Assembly: GCF_008119785.1 (NCBI RefSeq)
Contig: NZ_VSFA01000076.1
Span: forward strand, 1 to 34,606
Source of the DNA: Micromonospora sp. MP36
GTDB taxonomy: Bacteria; Actinomycetota; Actinomycetes; Mycobacteriales; Micromonosporaceae
Direction of reading: 5' to 3'
Length of the DNA: 34,606 nucleotides
In this document: positions 1 through 9,600 of the stretch, one piece after another
Position numbering within the stretch: the stretch's first letter is position 1
Layout of the letters: each line of letters begins with the position of its first letter
Program-made: the position numbers and the translations under genes
The notes under the pieces: model-generated
Databases searched by the model: none
What the model was told of the DNA's origin: nothing
What the model saw: only the letters and a program-made list of their open reading frames with translations

Positions 1-222
1 GCGGCCCGCGGGAGAACAACCAGCAACCTAAATGAACAAATGCTCACGCCGGAGTCAGCAGGCACGACATCCCATCAGCGGTCTGATCTCCCGACCACCA
101 GCAGGGGCACGATCTTGACATAGGACTGCAGGCGTCCCGGTCCGCAGAGTGCTCACCCACCGGCGGCTACCGGACCGGAGTCTGCCCGAAGGCCGACCCG
201 GTAGCTCTCATTAGGTTCGCTT
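1..222. other. Non-coding left edge, upstream of the insertion sequence
   Basis: I see no convincing gene here. The stretch holds a 7-bp inverted repeat, CTACCGG (167-173) and CCGGTAG (198-204), so part of it could fold as RNA. In IS110 elements of the IS110 group proper, the guide RNA lies upstream of the transposase. If the element is of that group, its left end would lie in this stretch and not near 223. I favour the IS1111-like reading because of the repeats at 228-244 and 1733-1749. Confidence 0.35.
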
Positions 223-227
223 GATGG

Positions 228-244
228 CATGAAGGAGCGGGGCC
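228..244 (+). repeat. Left copy of the 17-bp IS inverted repeat
   Basis: The sequence CATGAAGGAGCGGGGCC is repeated perfectly in inverse orientation at 1733-1749. The left copy also overlaps a local hairpin, GGAGCG pairing with CGCTCC across a six-base loop, just before the transposase leader. It is probably a subterminal recognition repeat of the IS1111-like element. Confidence 0.6.
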
Positions 245-310
245 TCGCTCCTCGTGGGTCCCGGGCGGGATGCTCGGGGTGCTCACGTCTCACGACGAAG
301 GAGGCCCCTC

Positions 311-1348
311 ATGCAGGCAGAGTACGACGGTAGGCAGATCGTGGGTATTGATCTGCATCGGCGTTGGTCGGTGATCGTGCGGATGAGCGAGGCGGGCGAG
401 AAGCTCGAGACGGTGCGGATCGACAACGATCCGGTCGCGTTGGGGTTGGAGATCGCCAAGGCGGGTCCGGACCCGGAGGTGGTCCTGGAGGCCACGTATG
501 GCTGGTATTGGTCGGTGGATGTGCTGGCTGCAGCCGGTGCCCGGGTGCATCTGGCGCATCCGTTGGGTGTGAAGGGGTTCGCTTACCGGCGGGTGAAGAA
601 CGACGCCCGGGACGCGGCGGATCTGGCGGATCTGCTGCGGATGGGCAGGCTGCCGGAGGCGTATGTGGCCCCGCCGGCGGTGCGGGAGTTGCGGGAGCTG
701 GTGCGGTATCGGGCCAAGCTGGTGGCCTGGCGCAGCGGGTTGAAGGCGTCGGTGCATGCGGTGTTGGCCAAGCAGGGCGTGCACATCGCGGTGTCGGATC
801 TGTTCGGTGTTGGCGGGCGGGAACTCCTTGCTCGGGCGCCTTTGGATGGGGCGTATCGGGGTCGGGTGTCGTCGCTGTGCCGGCTGATCGACGCGGTTGA
901 TTTCGAGATCGACGCGGTTGCCGGGCCGATCCGGGCCAGACTCTGCGGGCATCGCGGTTACACGGCGGTCCAGGCCATCCCCGGTGTCGGGCCGGTCCTG
1001 GCGGCGGTGTTCGTCGCCGAGATCGGCGAGGTCGACCGGTTCCCCGGGCCGGCGCAGCTGGCCTCTTGGGCCGGCCTGACGCCCCGGCACCGCGAGTCCG
1101 ACCTCGTCGTGCACCGGGGGCGGATCACCAAACAAGGCTCCACGCTGGTGCGGTGGGCCGCGGTCGAGGCCGCCCACGGCGTCCCGCACAGCGCCGGCTG
1201 GCTGACCGGCACCCGCGCCCGCATCGCCGAGCGACGCGGACGCAACATCGCCACCGTCGCGGTGGCCCGCAAACTGCTCACCCTCGTCTACTACGGCCTA
1301 CGCGACGGGCACATCCGTGCCCTGAGCCAGGCCCGGGCGGCGGCGTGA
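311..1348 (+). CDS. IS110-family transposase (DEDD recombinase), 345 aa
   Basis: This is the RNA-guided recombinase of an IS110-type element; it excises and inserts the element through a circular intermediate. The N-terminal RuvC-like domain shows the expected acidic residues: Asp in GIDLHRRW (about residue 14), Glu in VVLEATYGWYW, and two Asp in KNDARDAADLADLL. The C-terminal Transposase_20 domain follows, with the helix-hairpin-helix-like AIPGVGPVLAAVFVAEIG and the serine of ITKQGS, the likely catalytic serine of this family. The length is normal for the family and no frameshift is visible. I chose the ATG at 311 because GAAGGAGG lies directly upstream; a longer open frame from 254 lacks such a site and its extra 19 residues look non-coding. 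The gene may therefore encode an active enzyme. Confidence 0.93.
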   Translation: MQAEYDGRQIVGIDLHRRWSVIVRMSEAGEKLETVRIDNDPVALGLEIAKAGPDPEVVLEATYGWYWSVDVLAAAGARVHLAHPLGVKGFAYRRVKNDARDAADLADLLRMGRLPEAYVAPPAVRELRELVRYRAKLVAWRSGLKASVHAVLAKQGVHIAVSDLFGVGGRELLARAPLDGAYRGRVSSLCRLIDAVDFEIDAVAGPIRARLCGHRGYTAVQAIPGVGPVLAAVFVAEIGEVDRFPGPAQLASWAGLTPRHRESDLVVHRGRITKQGSTLVRWAAVEAAHGVPHSAGWLTGTRARIAERRGRNIATVAVARKLLTLVYYGLRDGHIRALSQARAAA

Positions 1349-1359
1349 GCAGGTTCGGA

Positions 1360-1646
1360 CGTGACCGGACGCGTGGCCGTGCCACGTCTGGCCCCCGTCG
1401 GCCGACGGCGAGGCCGCCCGCTTGATTGACCCCGTCCGGTCACGGTCGCACACCACCATGCCCCCGAACCAGCGCGGGGCGAATGGATGACCGGCAGCCG
1501 AACCTCGGCCTGCCCTCCCGACATCGCTCGGACCCTGGCGACGCGACCACACCCCACAACACCGACTTCCGGCATCATCACGATGGCGTCCACGGCGCCG
1601 GCGTCAAGGCCAAGCCCTACGGGTGGGCCTCCGGCCCAGCCTTGAC
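1360..1646 (+). ncRNA. Candidate guide RNA (bridge/seek RNA) region of the IS element
   Basis: Directly after the transposase stop the DNA becomes highly self-complementary. A perfect 12-bp stem pairs 1360-1371 (CGTGACCGGACG) with 1433-1444. It encloses two further hairpins: 1372-1377 with 1381-1386, and the palindrome CCGTCGGCCGACGG at 1395-1408. A second structure pairs GTCAAGGC (1603-1610) with GCCTTGAC (1639-1646) and encloses a GGGCC-TCC-GGCCC hairpin at 1625-1637. IS1111-group elements are known to encode their guide RNA in this position. The RNA assignment is inferred from structure and position; no promoter was identified, and the limits are those of the visible pairing only. Confidence 0.5.
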
Positions 1647-1732
1647 CCCGACGCCGCACAGACGCCTGCCCGAAAACCATCCCGGAAGACGAGGCAAAAC
1701 AACGTCACCAGGTCAAAACCCCACCCTTGACC

Positions 1733-1749
1733 GGCCCCGCTCCTTCATG
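1733..1749 (-). repeat. Right copy of the 17-bp IS inverted repeat
   Basis: GGCCCCGCTCCTTCATG is the exact reverse complement of 228-244. It lies about 385 bases after the transposase stop. A separate hairpin, GCGGGCC (1759-1765) with GGCCCGC (1773-1779), follows immediately and may lie outside the element. Confidence 0.6.
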
Positions 1750-1877
1750 GATGACATGGCGGGCCGGGCGGAGGCCCGCTCCCCAAAAGGGCGGGTCGAC
1801 GGCAGACGGGATGGCGTGGTCTCCTGTTCTCGCACGTGGGCGACGACGAGTAGGAAAGCCAGGAGGGCAAGCCTTCG

Positions 1878-3002
1878 ATGATTGGCGCATTATCCGCTTA
1901 TGCCCCTTGGTTGGCTAATCGTTCAATCCTGGAATACGTTCTGCCCTCTCCTGAAACTCCCGCCCCATCTCCGTCGCCCCCAAGCGTCGTCGGGAATGAA
2001 CACTTTGGGCCCGACTTCTGGGAGCGGTTCTTGACCTCGGCTGGCTTTGGCGGAGTCATGGCCGTTGTTGCTGCCCTTGTCGCGGGAAGCATCGCTTGGT
2101 TGCAATTTAGACATGCAAAGCATCGGCACCACGACGAACGTTGGTGGGAAACGCTGACATGGGTGTATGACAGAACCGTGGTCGAGGAGGGGAAAAAGCC
2201 GGCTCTTCCGCAACGAGTTACACTTTCCATGCTTACCGCTCTCAGTGAGAGGGTGGGTCAAAGCAAGGCTGATCGGTTGCGCGGGCAAGCCATTAGCTCG
2301 ATTCTGGCAATGTTTGATACGACGCCGACTGTTGCCCCGGACGATGAGCCCTCGGTCGAATCCGGAAGCCAGGAGAGGGTCGCGGAACAGAATAGCGAGC
2401 AATGTGAGGTTGAGGGGGAGAAGGATGAGCCAGATATATCCAAACCGACGACGGATCGGACAAAGGACGATGACCGTAGCGCCGATAGGGCAACCCTCGA
2501 GGCCCTTGAAGAACTGGCGTCGCCTCGAGGTATCAGGGTAACCGATCGTCAGGCTGCCTCCATGTTGGAGGATTTGCGTGAGGATCTAAGCCAAAAGGGC
2601 TTTAAAACGCAACCATCGAGGGCTCCGCGACAATATGAGGTGCGGATCGAACTTGTGCTTCGCCAGGTCGCAGTTGAACTTGGAGCTTTCGTCTTCGGTC
2701 AAGATCTGGACTATGGTTTGGACTTCGTAGTGGTGCGGAATAGCACTGCTGTTGCCGTAGTAGTCAAGTACAGCCATGGGAAAGTCATCCCTGCGGCAGT
2801 GGTGACTACGTGGACAGAGAGATTGCTGTCCAATGCCGACCCAAGTCCGGCGCGCTTCTTGCTTGTGACGAACGGTGGCCTCACTCGGGAAGGGGAGCGG
2901 CGTCTGATGAGGTTCACGAGTGCGGGCGGGCGATTTGTCACCTGGGCTGGACCTGCGGACACCGAGGCCCTAAAAGCTGCCCTCGCCGAGCAACTCGGGT
3001 AG
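1878..3002 (+). CDS. Membrane-anchored protein of unknown function with a possible degenerate nuclease-like C-terminal domain, 374 aa
   Basis: I do not recognise the family. The N-terminal 50 residues are proline- and serine-rich, followed by one clear membrane segment at about residues 57-77 (core MAVVAALVAGSIAWLQF) and a His/Arg-rich stretch that suggests a cytoplasmic C-terminus. A conserved-looking helical region (about 95-150) leads to a highly charged, low-complexity linker (about 155-215). The C-terminal third (about 255-374) alternates strands and helices and contains DYGLDFVVVRNSTAVAVVVK, which resembles the Asp...x-Lys core of restriction-endonuclease-like folds. The usual Glu before x-Lys is Val here, so catalysis is doubtful. 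The ATG at 1878 follows AGGAGGG at 1860-1866. Base composition is visibly less GC-rich than in all the neighbours, and the gene sits beside an insertion sequence, so recent acquisition is likely. Its partner and role are unknown. Confidence 0.75.
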   Translation: MIGALSAYAPWLANRSILEYVLPSPETPAPSPSPPSVVGNEHFGPDFWERFLTSAGFGGVMAVVAALVAGSIAWLQFRHAKHRHHDERWWETLTWVYDRTVVEEGKKPALPQRVTLSMLTALSERVGQSKADRLRGQAISSILAMFDTTPTVAPDDEPSVESGSQERVAEQNSEQCEVEGEKDEPDISKPTTDRTKDDDRSADRATLEALEELASPRGIRVTDRQAASMLEDLREDLSQKGFKTQPSRAPRQYEVRIELVLRQVAVELGAFVFGQDLDYGLDFVVVRNSTAVAVVVKYSHGKVIPAAVVTTWTERLLSNADPSPARFLLVTNGGLTREGERRLMRFTSAGGRFVTWAGPADTEALKAALAEQLG

Positions 3003-3006
3003 CGTA

Positions 3007-3030
3007 GGGGTGTCCGGCCGCGTGCACCCC
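3007..3030 (+). terminator. Weak hairpin after the accessory membrane protein gene
   Basis: GGGGTG (3007-3012) can pair with CACCCC (3025-3030) across a 12-base loop, just after the stop codon at 3002. There is no T-run, which is common in high-GC actinobacteria. It is a weak candidate only. Confidence 0.3.
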
Positions 3031-3237
3031 GATCGTCACTCAGTTAGTCACCCGGCGAGTCGATAGGGTCACAGGGCGCGTCCATGGTCGACAGATGTAA
3101 CGTCTGAGCGGCCCCTATGGCTTGCGGACGTTGACACCTGGGCCATGAGGACCAGGCGGCGGCAACTCTCCCCGTCGCTTGGCAACCTCGTAGACGCCAA
3201 CTGCTGTGCCTCCCGTAAGACCCATACGGATTGTTAC

Positions 3238-3372
3238 TTACCGGTCGAGCTCGTAGACGCAGTTGGCGCATACCCATCCGTAGACGGGCTTGTCCGTTCG
3301 GCAGCCCTCACCACACCGCTCGCATGGCCGTTTAGCCCGCTCTGAGGGTTCGGCGACTTCCGCCGGCCTCAC
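3238..3372 (-). CDS. Possible small zinc-ribbon protein, 44 aa
   Basis: The reverse strand encodes a short peptide with CERCGEGC and CANC spaced by about ten residues (PCERCGEGC...GWVCANCVYELDR, then a stop). This is the pattern of a small zinc ribbon. The frame stays open much further upstream, but those residues look non-coding. I placed the start at a GTG (3370-3372), which gives a 44-residue protein, although no good ribosome binding site is visible before it. It lies alone between two genes on the other strand, inside an otherwise empty stretch. It could be a real small gene or the remnant of a larger one. Confidence 0.4.
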   Translation of the reverse strand: MRPAEVAEPSERAKRPCERCGEGCRTDKPVYGWVCANCVYELDR

Positions 3373-3651
3373 AGCTCGCGCGGGCTGCCCGAGGGGCCCG
3401 CGCCCTGCAACTGCGCGAGGCCAACCCGCTCGCCTTCCCCGCACGGTCGACGGTGTCCGCACGGCCTCTTGACATCCTCCCTCACGGCGCTCGTCCCACG
3501 GCTCACCTCGCCCGTTGGCTGCGACTGACGCCCTGAAAGAGCGATGACAGCGCGTTGAAAGGGATCTCTGCCATCCTGCCGCCCGGAGTTCGCCGCCGCA
3601 CTGTGGCGGCGCGCGGCTCCGGTCGGGCCGAGGCGACAGAGGAGACACCAC
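3373..3651. other. Leader region of the LamG-RHS operon
   Basis: I see no gene that I can support here. The stretch should hold the promoter of the following operon. TTGAAA at 3555-3560 could be a -35 element, but I cannot assign a -10. The ribosome binding site of the next gene (GAGGAG, about 3639-3644) lies at the right end. I see no riboswitch-like structure. Confidence 0.3.
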
Positions 3652-6600
3652 GTGCTGCGAGGAACATCATCCTTTCGAGGCGCACCGTTAGGGAGCGTCG
3701 CTGCTGCGCTCCTCGCGCTGCTGATGGTTTCGTTGCTCGCGGCGTCCATCGTCGGCGAGCCCGCCAGCCAACAGTCGGCGACAACGGATCGCGGCCGCCC
3801 CCGTCCCGTCGCGCAGGCTCCCGATGCCGCTAGCGCCGTGGCCGCCGCGAGACTGCAGAAGTCGTCGGTCGAGGTCGCCAACCTCACCACCGAGACCCGG
3901 ATCGTCCACGCTCAGCCGAACGGGACGTTGACCGCGCAGCTGAGCCCGGGCGTGACCCGAGTGCGGCAGGGCGGCACCTGGGTCGGCGTGGACACGTCAC
4001 TGGTCCGCCGCCCGGATGGCTCGATCGCGCCGCGTGCCGCTGCCGTTGATCTGGCGTTTTCGGGTGGCGGCGGCAAGGCGCCGCTGGTGCGGTACGCCCG
4101 CGCCGGCAAGGGCATCACGCTGGTCTGGCCGGGCCCGCTGCCGGCGCCCACCCTGTCCGGCTCGACGGCGACGTACGCCGAGGTCCTGCCCGGGGTGGAC
4201 CTCGTGCTGCGGGCGGAGACGGACGGCTACACCCATCACCTGGTGGTCAAGAACGCGAAGGCCGCGGCGAACCCGGCAGTTCGCCGGGTCCGGCTGGGCC
4301 TGCGGGCCGACGGCCTCCGGGTGCGGGCCAGCGACCAGGGGGCGCTGGAGGCCCGGGACGCCGCGAACAAGCTCGTCTTCCAGGCGCCACCCTCGCAGAT
4401 GTGGGACTCAGGCCGGCCGGCGAAGACCGCGGCGGTCGACGTCTCCGTCAAGGGAGGAAACCTGACCCTGGTCCCGGACCGGAAGCTGCTCGCCGATCCG
4501 GCCACCAGATTCCCCGTCATTGTCGACCCGACCTGGGGCACCGCCGCCCGTACCGGCTGGGCGAAGGTATTTTCCGGCATGCCGAACCAGAGCTACTGGT
4601 TCGGTGGCATGGACGGGGGCGAGGCGAAGGTCGGGCAGTGCTGGCCGTCGGAGGCCTGTAACGGCATCGCAGCCGCTCGAACCTACTTTCAGTACGACAC
4701 CGGGTTCCTGGCCGGTAAGCGCATCCTCACGGCCGTGCTGAACACGACCATCACCTACAGCCCGTCGTGCGGCTGGCGGGATCTGCAGCTGTTCATCGCC
4801 AACGGGCCGATCGGCGGGGGGACGACGTGGAACAATGCCCCGCACGGAGCCGGGCTGCAGATCAAGCCCGCCGATGTCTCGTACGTCGGCTGTGCTGGGT
4901 ACAAGCCGCTCGGTTTCGACACCTTCGGTAACATCCGGGCCGGCGGCGTCTCGACGTACTTCATCAAGGCCGTGGATGAGGGCGACGGCTACGCCTGGCG
5001 CAAGCTGGACCCGAACGCGACCAACCTCGTGGTCAACTACAACACCGCGCCGAACGCGCCGTACGACCTGAATACCGACGCTCGGCTGGCGGCACCGTGC
5101 CGGTGGTGCGGTGGCACGTCGTACGTGGGGGATGACTGGATCCGGCTGCAGACCCGGTTGTCCGACCCGGACAACGACCAGGTCCGCCCGATCTGGGACA
5201 TCTACGGCGGGCCGCAGCCCGAGCATCGCGACTGGGGGCCGACCCAGTCATCGGGCGCATTCTTCAGCACTGACCTGGACCTGCGGGGCCGGGACGGGCA
5301 GAAGATCTCCTGGACGGTGTGGGCCAGTGACGGCACCGACGGCGGCCCATCGAGAAGCGGACCGGGGCCGTTCATCGTGGACCGGGTCGGGGTCAGCAAG
5401 CCGCCTGGCGTATCGGCGAGCATGTACAAGGAGGACAACCGCTGGCACGGCGGCATCGGGGTGGCGGACCAGTTCACGTTCGACGCCGCGGGCGTCGCTG
5501 ACATCGACCACTACCGGTACGGGTGGCAGGATCCTCCGTCGACGAAGGTGAACGCCGACGCGCTGGGTGGCAAGGCGACGGTAACGATCGCCCCGCCCGG
5601 TGATGGCCCGCGCGACCTGTACGTGCAGAGCGTGGACCGCGCCGGCCACCGCAGCCCCACCCGGGTCTACCACTTCTATGTTCGTGCCGGGAACGGCCCG
5701 TACGGGCAGTGGGCGCTCGAGGGCAACGCGAACGACGACGCCTTCCTCGGTGACCACGACGGAACCTTGAGCGGAAACGCGACGTACGCCGCTGGCGCGG
5801 TCGGCACCGGCCTGCGCCTCGACGGCACGGGCGCTCACATGACCGCCCCGAACACGGTCCGCACCGACACCAGCTTCTCCGTCTCGGCGTGGGCCAAGCT
5901 GGACACCGGAGGGTCCGCGCGGACCGTGGTGAGCCAGGACGGCACCAGGTTCGCCGGCTTCAACCTGTGGTACCGGCCGGAAAACGGCGGTAAGTGGGTG
6001 TTCGGCATGGCCAAGTCCGACGCCAGTACCCAGGGCACCGACATGGCATGGTCAGCCGCGCCGGCGCAGCTCGGGGTCTGGACCCATCTCGCCGGGGTCT
6101 ACGACGCGCCGAACAAGAAGCTCAAGCTGTATGTCAACGGGGTGCTGTCCGGCACCGCCACGCGTACCGTCACCGGCTGGAACGCCGGTGGCTCGGTGCG
6201 GGTAGGCCAGACCATCTGGGACGGCACCGCCGTCGACTTCTGGCCCGGAATGATCGACGAGGTGCAGGTCTACGACCGCACCATCTCCGAAACCGAGGTC
6301 AAGGGGGCGGTCAGTCGGGACAACGTCCAGGTCGGCTACTGGAAGTTCGACGAGACCAATGGCAAGACCGCGGTCAACGCGACGGCGGGCGGCGACATGG
6401 CCGTGCTGGCCGAGGGCGCGACCTTCGCTCCCGGGCAGGGCGCAGTCGACGGCGCGCTGCGCTTCGACGGGGTCAAGGGCTACGCGGCCACGAACGGCCC
6501 AGCCTTCCGCACCGACCAGAGCTTCGCCGTGGGCGCCTGGGTCAAGGCCGACCGGATCGCCGCGACCGGGACCGCGCAGACGTTCATCAGCCAGGACGGC

Positions 6601-9600
6601 ACCAACAGCAGCGGGTTCTTCCTGCAACAGCGGGGAACCTCGTGGCTGTTCGGCATCCTCGACGGCGATCAGGCGGGCGGCTGGTCGGGGTACGCCGCCT
6701 CGCCGGACGGCAGCGCGCAGGCCAACGCCTGGACCCACGTGGTTGGCGTCTACGACGCCCCGGCCGGCAAGCTGAGGATCTACCTCAACGGCACGTTGGC
6801 CGGTAGCGGCGCTATCTCGGCGGCCTGGAGCGCCACCGGGCCGTTGGTGTTCGGCCGGGGCAAGTACGGCGGCGTCGAGACGGACTTCTGGCCCGGTCTG
6901 CTCGACGACATGCGCGCGTACAGCCGGGTCGTCTCGGACGAGGAGATCCGCGGCATCGTCAGCCGCGACAACGTGAGCGTCGGCCAGTGGAAGTTGGACG
7001 GTGACGCCCTGGACGGCTCCGGCCGGGGCCTGCACGGGACGCTGAACGGCAACCCGGACTGGGTCGGCGGGCAGACCAGCGTCCCGGACCCGAGCGACCT
7101 GGCCCTACACCTGAACGGCACGAGCGGCCATGTGAGTGCGCCGAACGCCGTGGATGCCAGCAAGAGCTTCTCCGTCGCCGCATGGGCCCGGCTGGACAAG
7201 GTCGGCGGTCACTACGGCGTGGTGTCCCAGGACGGAAAGACGACCAGCGCGTTCAAGCTGGAGGCCGAGCCGGGTGGCCGGTGGTCCTTCGTGATGTTCA
7301 CCCAGGACGTCAACGGCGGCGGCCAGGGGGATCGGGCGACCGGCGGAACGGCCCAGTCCGACGTCTGGACGCATCTGGTGGGGGTGTACGACGCGGGCAA
7401 CCGGCAGATCTCGTTGTACATCAACGGTGTGCTGGCCGGCAGCGTCGCACATGCGACCGCCTGGAACCACCCGGACGGCGGGCTGCAGATCGGCCGCAAC
7501 AAGTGGTACGGCAACCCGATCGACTTCTTCCCCGGCGCGATCGACGACGTCGCTGTCTACGGCCGGCCCCTGTTCGCCGACGAGATCCGGGCGATGGCGG
7601 GTAGGGATCTCTCATTGGTGCACAACTGGCAACTGGACGAGGCAAGCGGTACGACCGCGGCGGACGCCGTCGGCGCGCGTCCCGGCACGCTCTCCCCTGG
7701 AGCGAGCTTCGTGCCGGGACGGATCGGCAACGCGGTCGAGCTCAACGGCAGCACGGGTGCGGTGTCGACCACGGGTGTCGACCTTCGCACCGACCAGAGC
7801 TTCACCGTCGCCGCATGGGTGTACCTGAAGAGTAAGGACTGCGACCTCGGCACGTACTGGCAGTGCAAGGCCGACGCGGTGACGGTGGATGGTAACTGGA
7901 CCAGCAAGTTCCGGCTGGGCCACGTGGTGGACAGCGACCAGAACATGTTCGGCGCCTGGACGTTCGAAATGCCGGAGGACGATGTCGACGACGCGCAGGT
8001 CACCATGGCTGCGGTGTCGGCCCTGCCGACCGATCTGGACACCTGGACGCATCTGGTCGGGGTCTACGACGCGCCGACCAAGAAGATCTGGCTCTACGTC
8101 AACGGCACCCGGATCGGCGACGGCACAGTCCTCAACCCGTGGCAGGCGTCGGGCGGGTTGCAGATCGGCCGGGGCAAGGTCAACCGCGCCGAGACCGAGT
8201 ACTGGCCGGGCCGGGTCGACGACGTCCGGATGTACACCGGGGCGCTGGACGACGACCGCGTCTCGGCGCTCTACCAGTCCTACCCCGCGCCAGACGGTTC
8301 CACCGAGCTGCCGACGGCCGACGCAGGGTACTGGAAGCTCGACGAGGGAGCCGGCGACACGGCGGCGGACGTCAGCGGCCGCGGCCTGACCGCCACCCTG
8401 CAGGGCGGTGCGGGAGCCGGCTGGGCCGGTGCCCGCTCCGGAGCCGGCCTGTGGCTGGACGGCGCCACGGGGTACGCCGAGACCGCCGGCCCGGTCGTCA
8501 CCACCAGCGCGAGCTTCTCGGTGACCGCTTGGGCGCACCTGACGGTCAGTGACAACGGCAATCGGACCATCGCCGCCCAGGACGGCAACCGGGCCAGCTC
8601 GTTCCTGCTGCAGTACAACGCGGGCTACGGCAAATGGACCATCGTCATCCCCGACGCCGACCAGGACAACCCGACCAACATCCGCTTGACGTCGACCAGC
8701 GCGGCGGCCGTGGGGGATTGGACCCACCTCGGCCTAGTCTACGACGCGTCGCTGCGCCAGTTGCGGCTGTATGTCAACGGTGTGCTGTCCGCGGCGCGGA
8801 CGGGGGTGAGCATCCTCAACGCCGGCGGTCGGTTCACGATCGGCCGGGGCAAGTGGAACGGGCAGAACGTCGACTTCTTCCCCCGCGGCATTGACGACGT
8901 GCGGGTGTTCTCCCGGGCGCTCAGCGATGGCGAGGTTCGCCGGGTCCACGACGACGTGCCAGCCAACGAGGCCGCGTTCTACCGGTTCGATGACGGCACG
9001 GCCCGGGACTATTCGTCGCGGAAGAATGACGCGACGGTGTCCGGCGGGGCGACGTTGGTGCCCGGCGTCAGCGGCCAGGCCGGGCAGCTCGACGGCGTGT
9101 CCGGTGCCGCGGTGACGACCCAGCCTGTGGTCAGCATGCGGGACAGCTTCACGGTGTCGGCGTGGGCGAAGCTCGCCCGCAAGGACAAGGTCTACACGGT
9201 GGCCGGCCAGGACGGCGACCGGATGGGCGGGTTCTTCCTGCAGTACCGTCCTACCCTGGACCGGTGGGTGTTCGGTGCGCCGACGCAGGACAGCGACTCC
9301 GCCGCGTTGGCGTACGCCGACTCGATGGTGCCGGCCGTCGTCGACCGGTGGACCCACCTGACCGGCGTGTACGACTATTCGGCCCGCCAGTTGCGGCTCT
9401 ACGTCAACGGGCAACTCGCGAACACGAAGGACAACGTGGCGCTGTGGCCGGCCTTCGGCGGATTCACGATTGGCCGGGGCAGGTACAACGGGTTGCCGGC
9501 GGAGTTCTTCGCCGGCGCGATCGACGAGGTACGCGTGACCCAGGGCATGATGCCCGACGCGGAGATCGCCGAGCGGGCCACCTGGCCAGCGCCGCCGGCC

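Larger units (their letters stand above)
223..1758 (+). mobile_element. IS110-family insertion sequence, IS1111-like layout (ends approximate)
   Basis: The element is defined by an intact IS110-type transposase (311-1348) and a perfect 17-bp inverted repeat at 228-244 and 1733-1749. Just outside or across these repeats lie near-identical 9-mers, GATGGCATG (223-231) and GATGACATG (1750-1758), in direct orientation. The resulting length of about 1.53 kb fits the family. The left non-coding end is short (about 85 bp) and the right one long (about 400 bp). IS1111-group elements have subterminal inverted repeats and carry their guide RNA downstream of the transposase, which matches. The exact ends are inferred: IS110 elements make little or no target duplication, so comparison with an empty site would be needed. 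Confidence 0.65.

Noticed and set aside
254..310. N-terminal extension of the transposase from ATG 254
   Set aside because: The extra 19 residues are Arg-rich and unlike the family, and the ATG at 311 has a strong ribosome binding site directly upstream.
5690..9570. CRISPR-like or minisatellite array
   Set aside because: The periodicity of about 640 bp is protein-domain repetition (LamG), with diverged units and no spacers. No CRISPR array, tRNA or rRNA gene was seen anywhere in the window.
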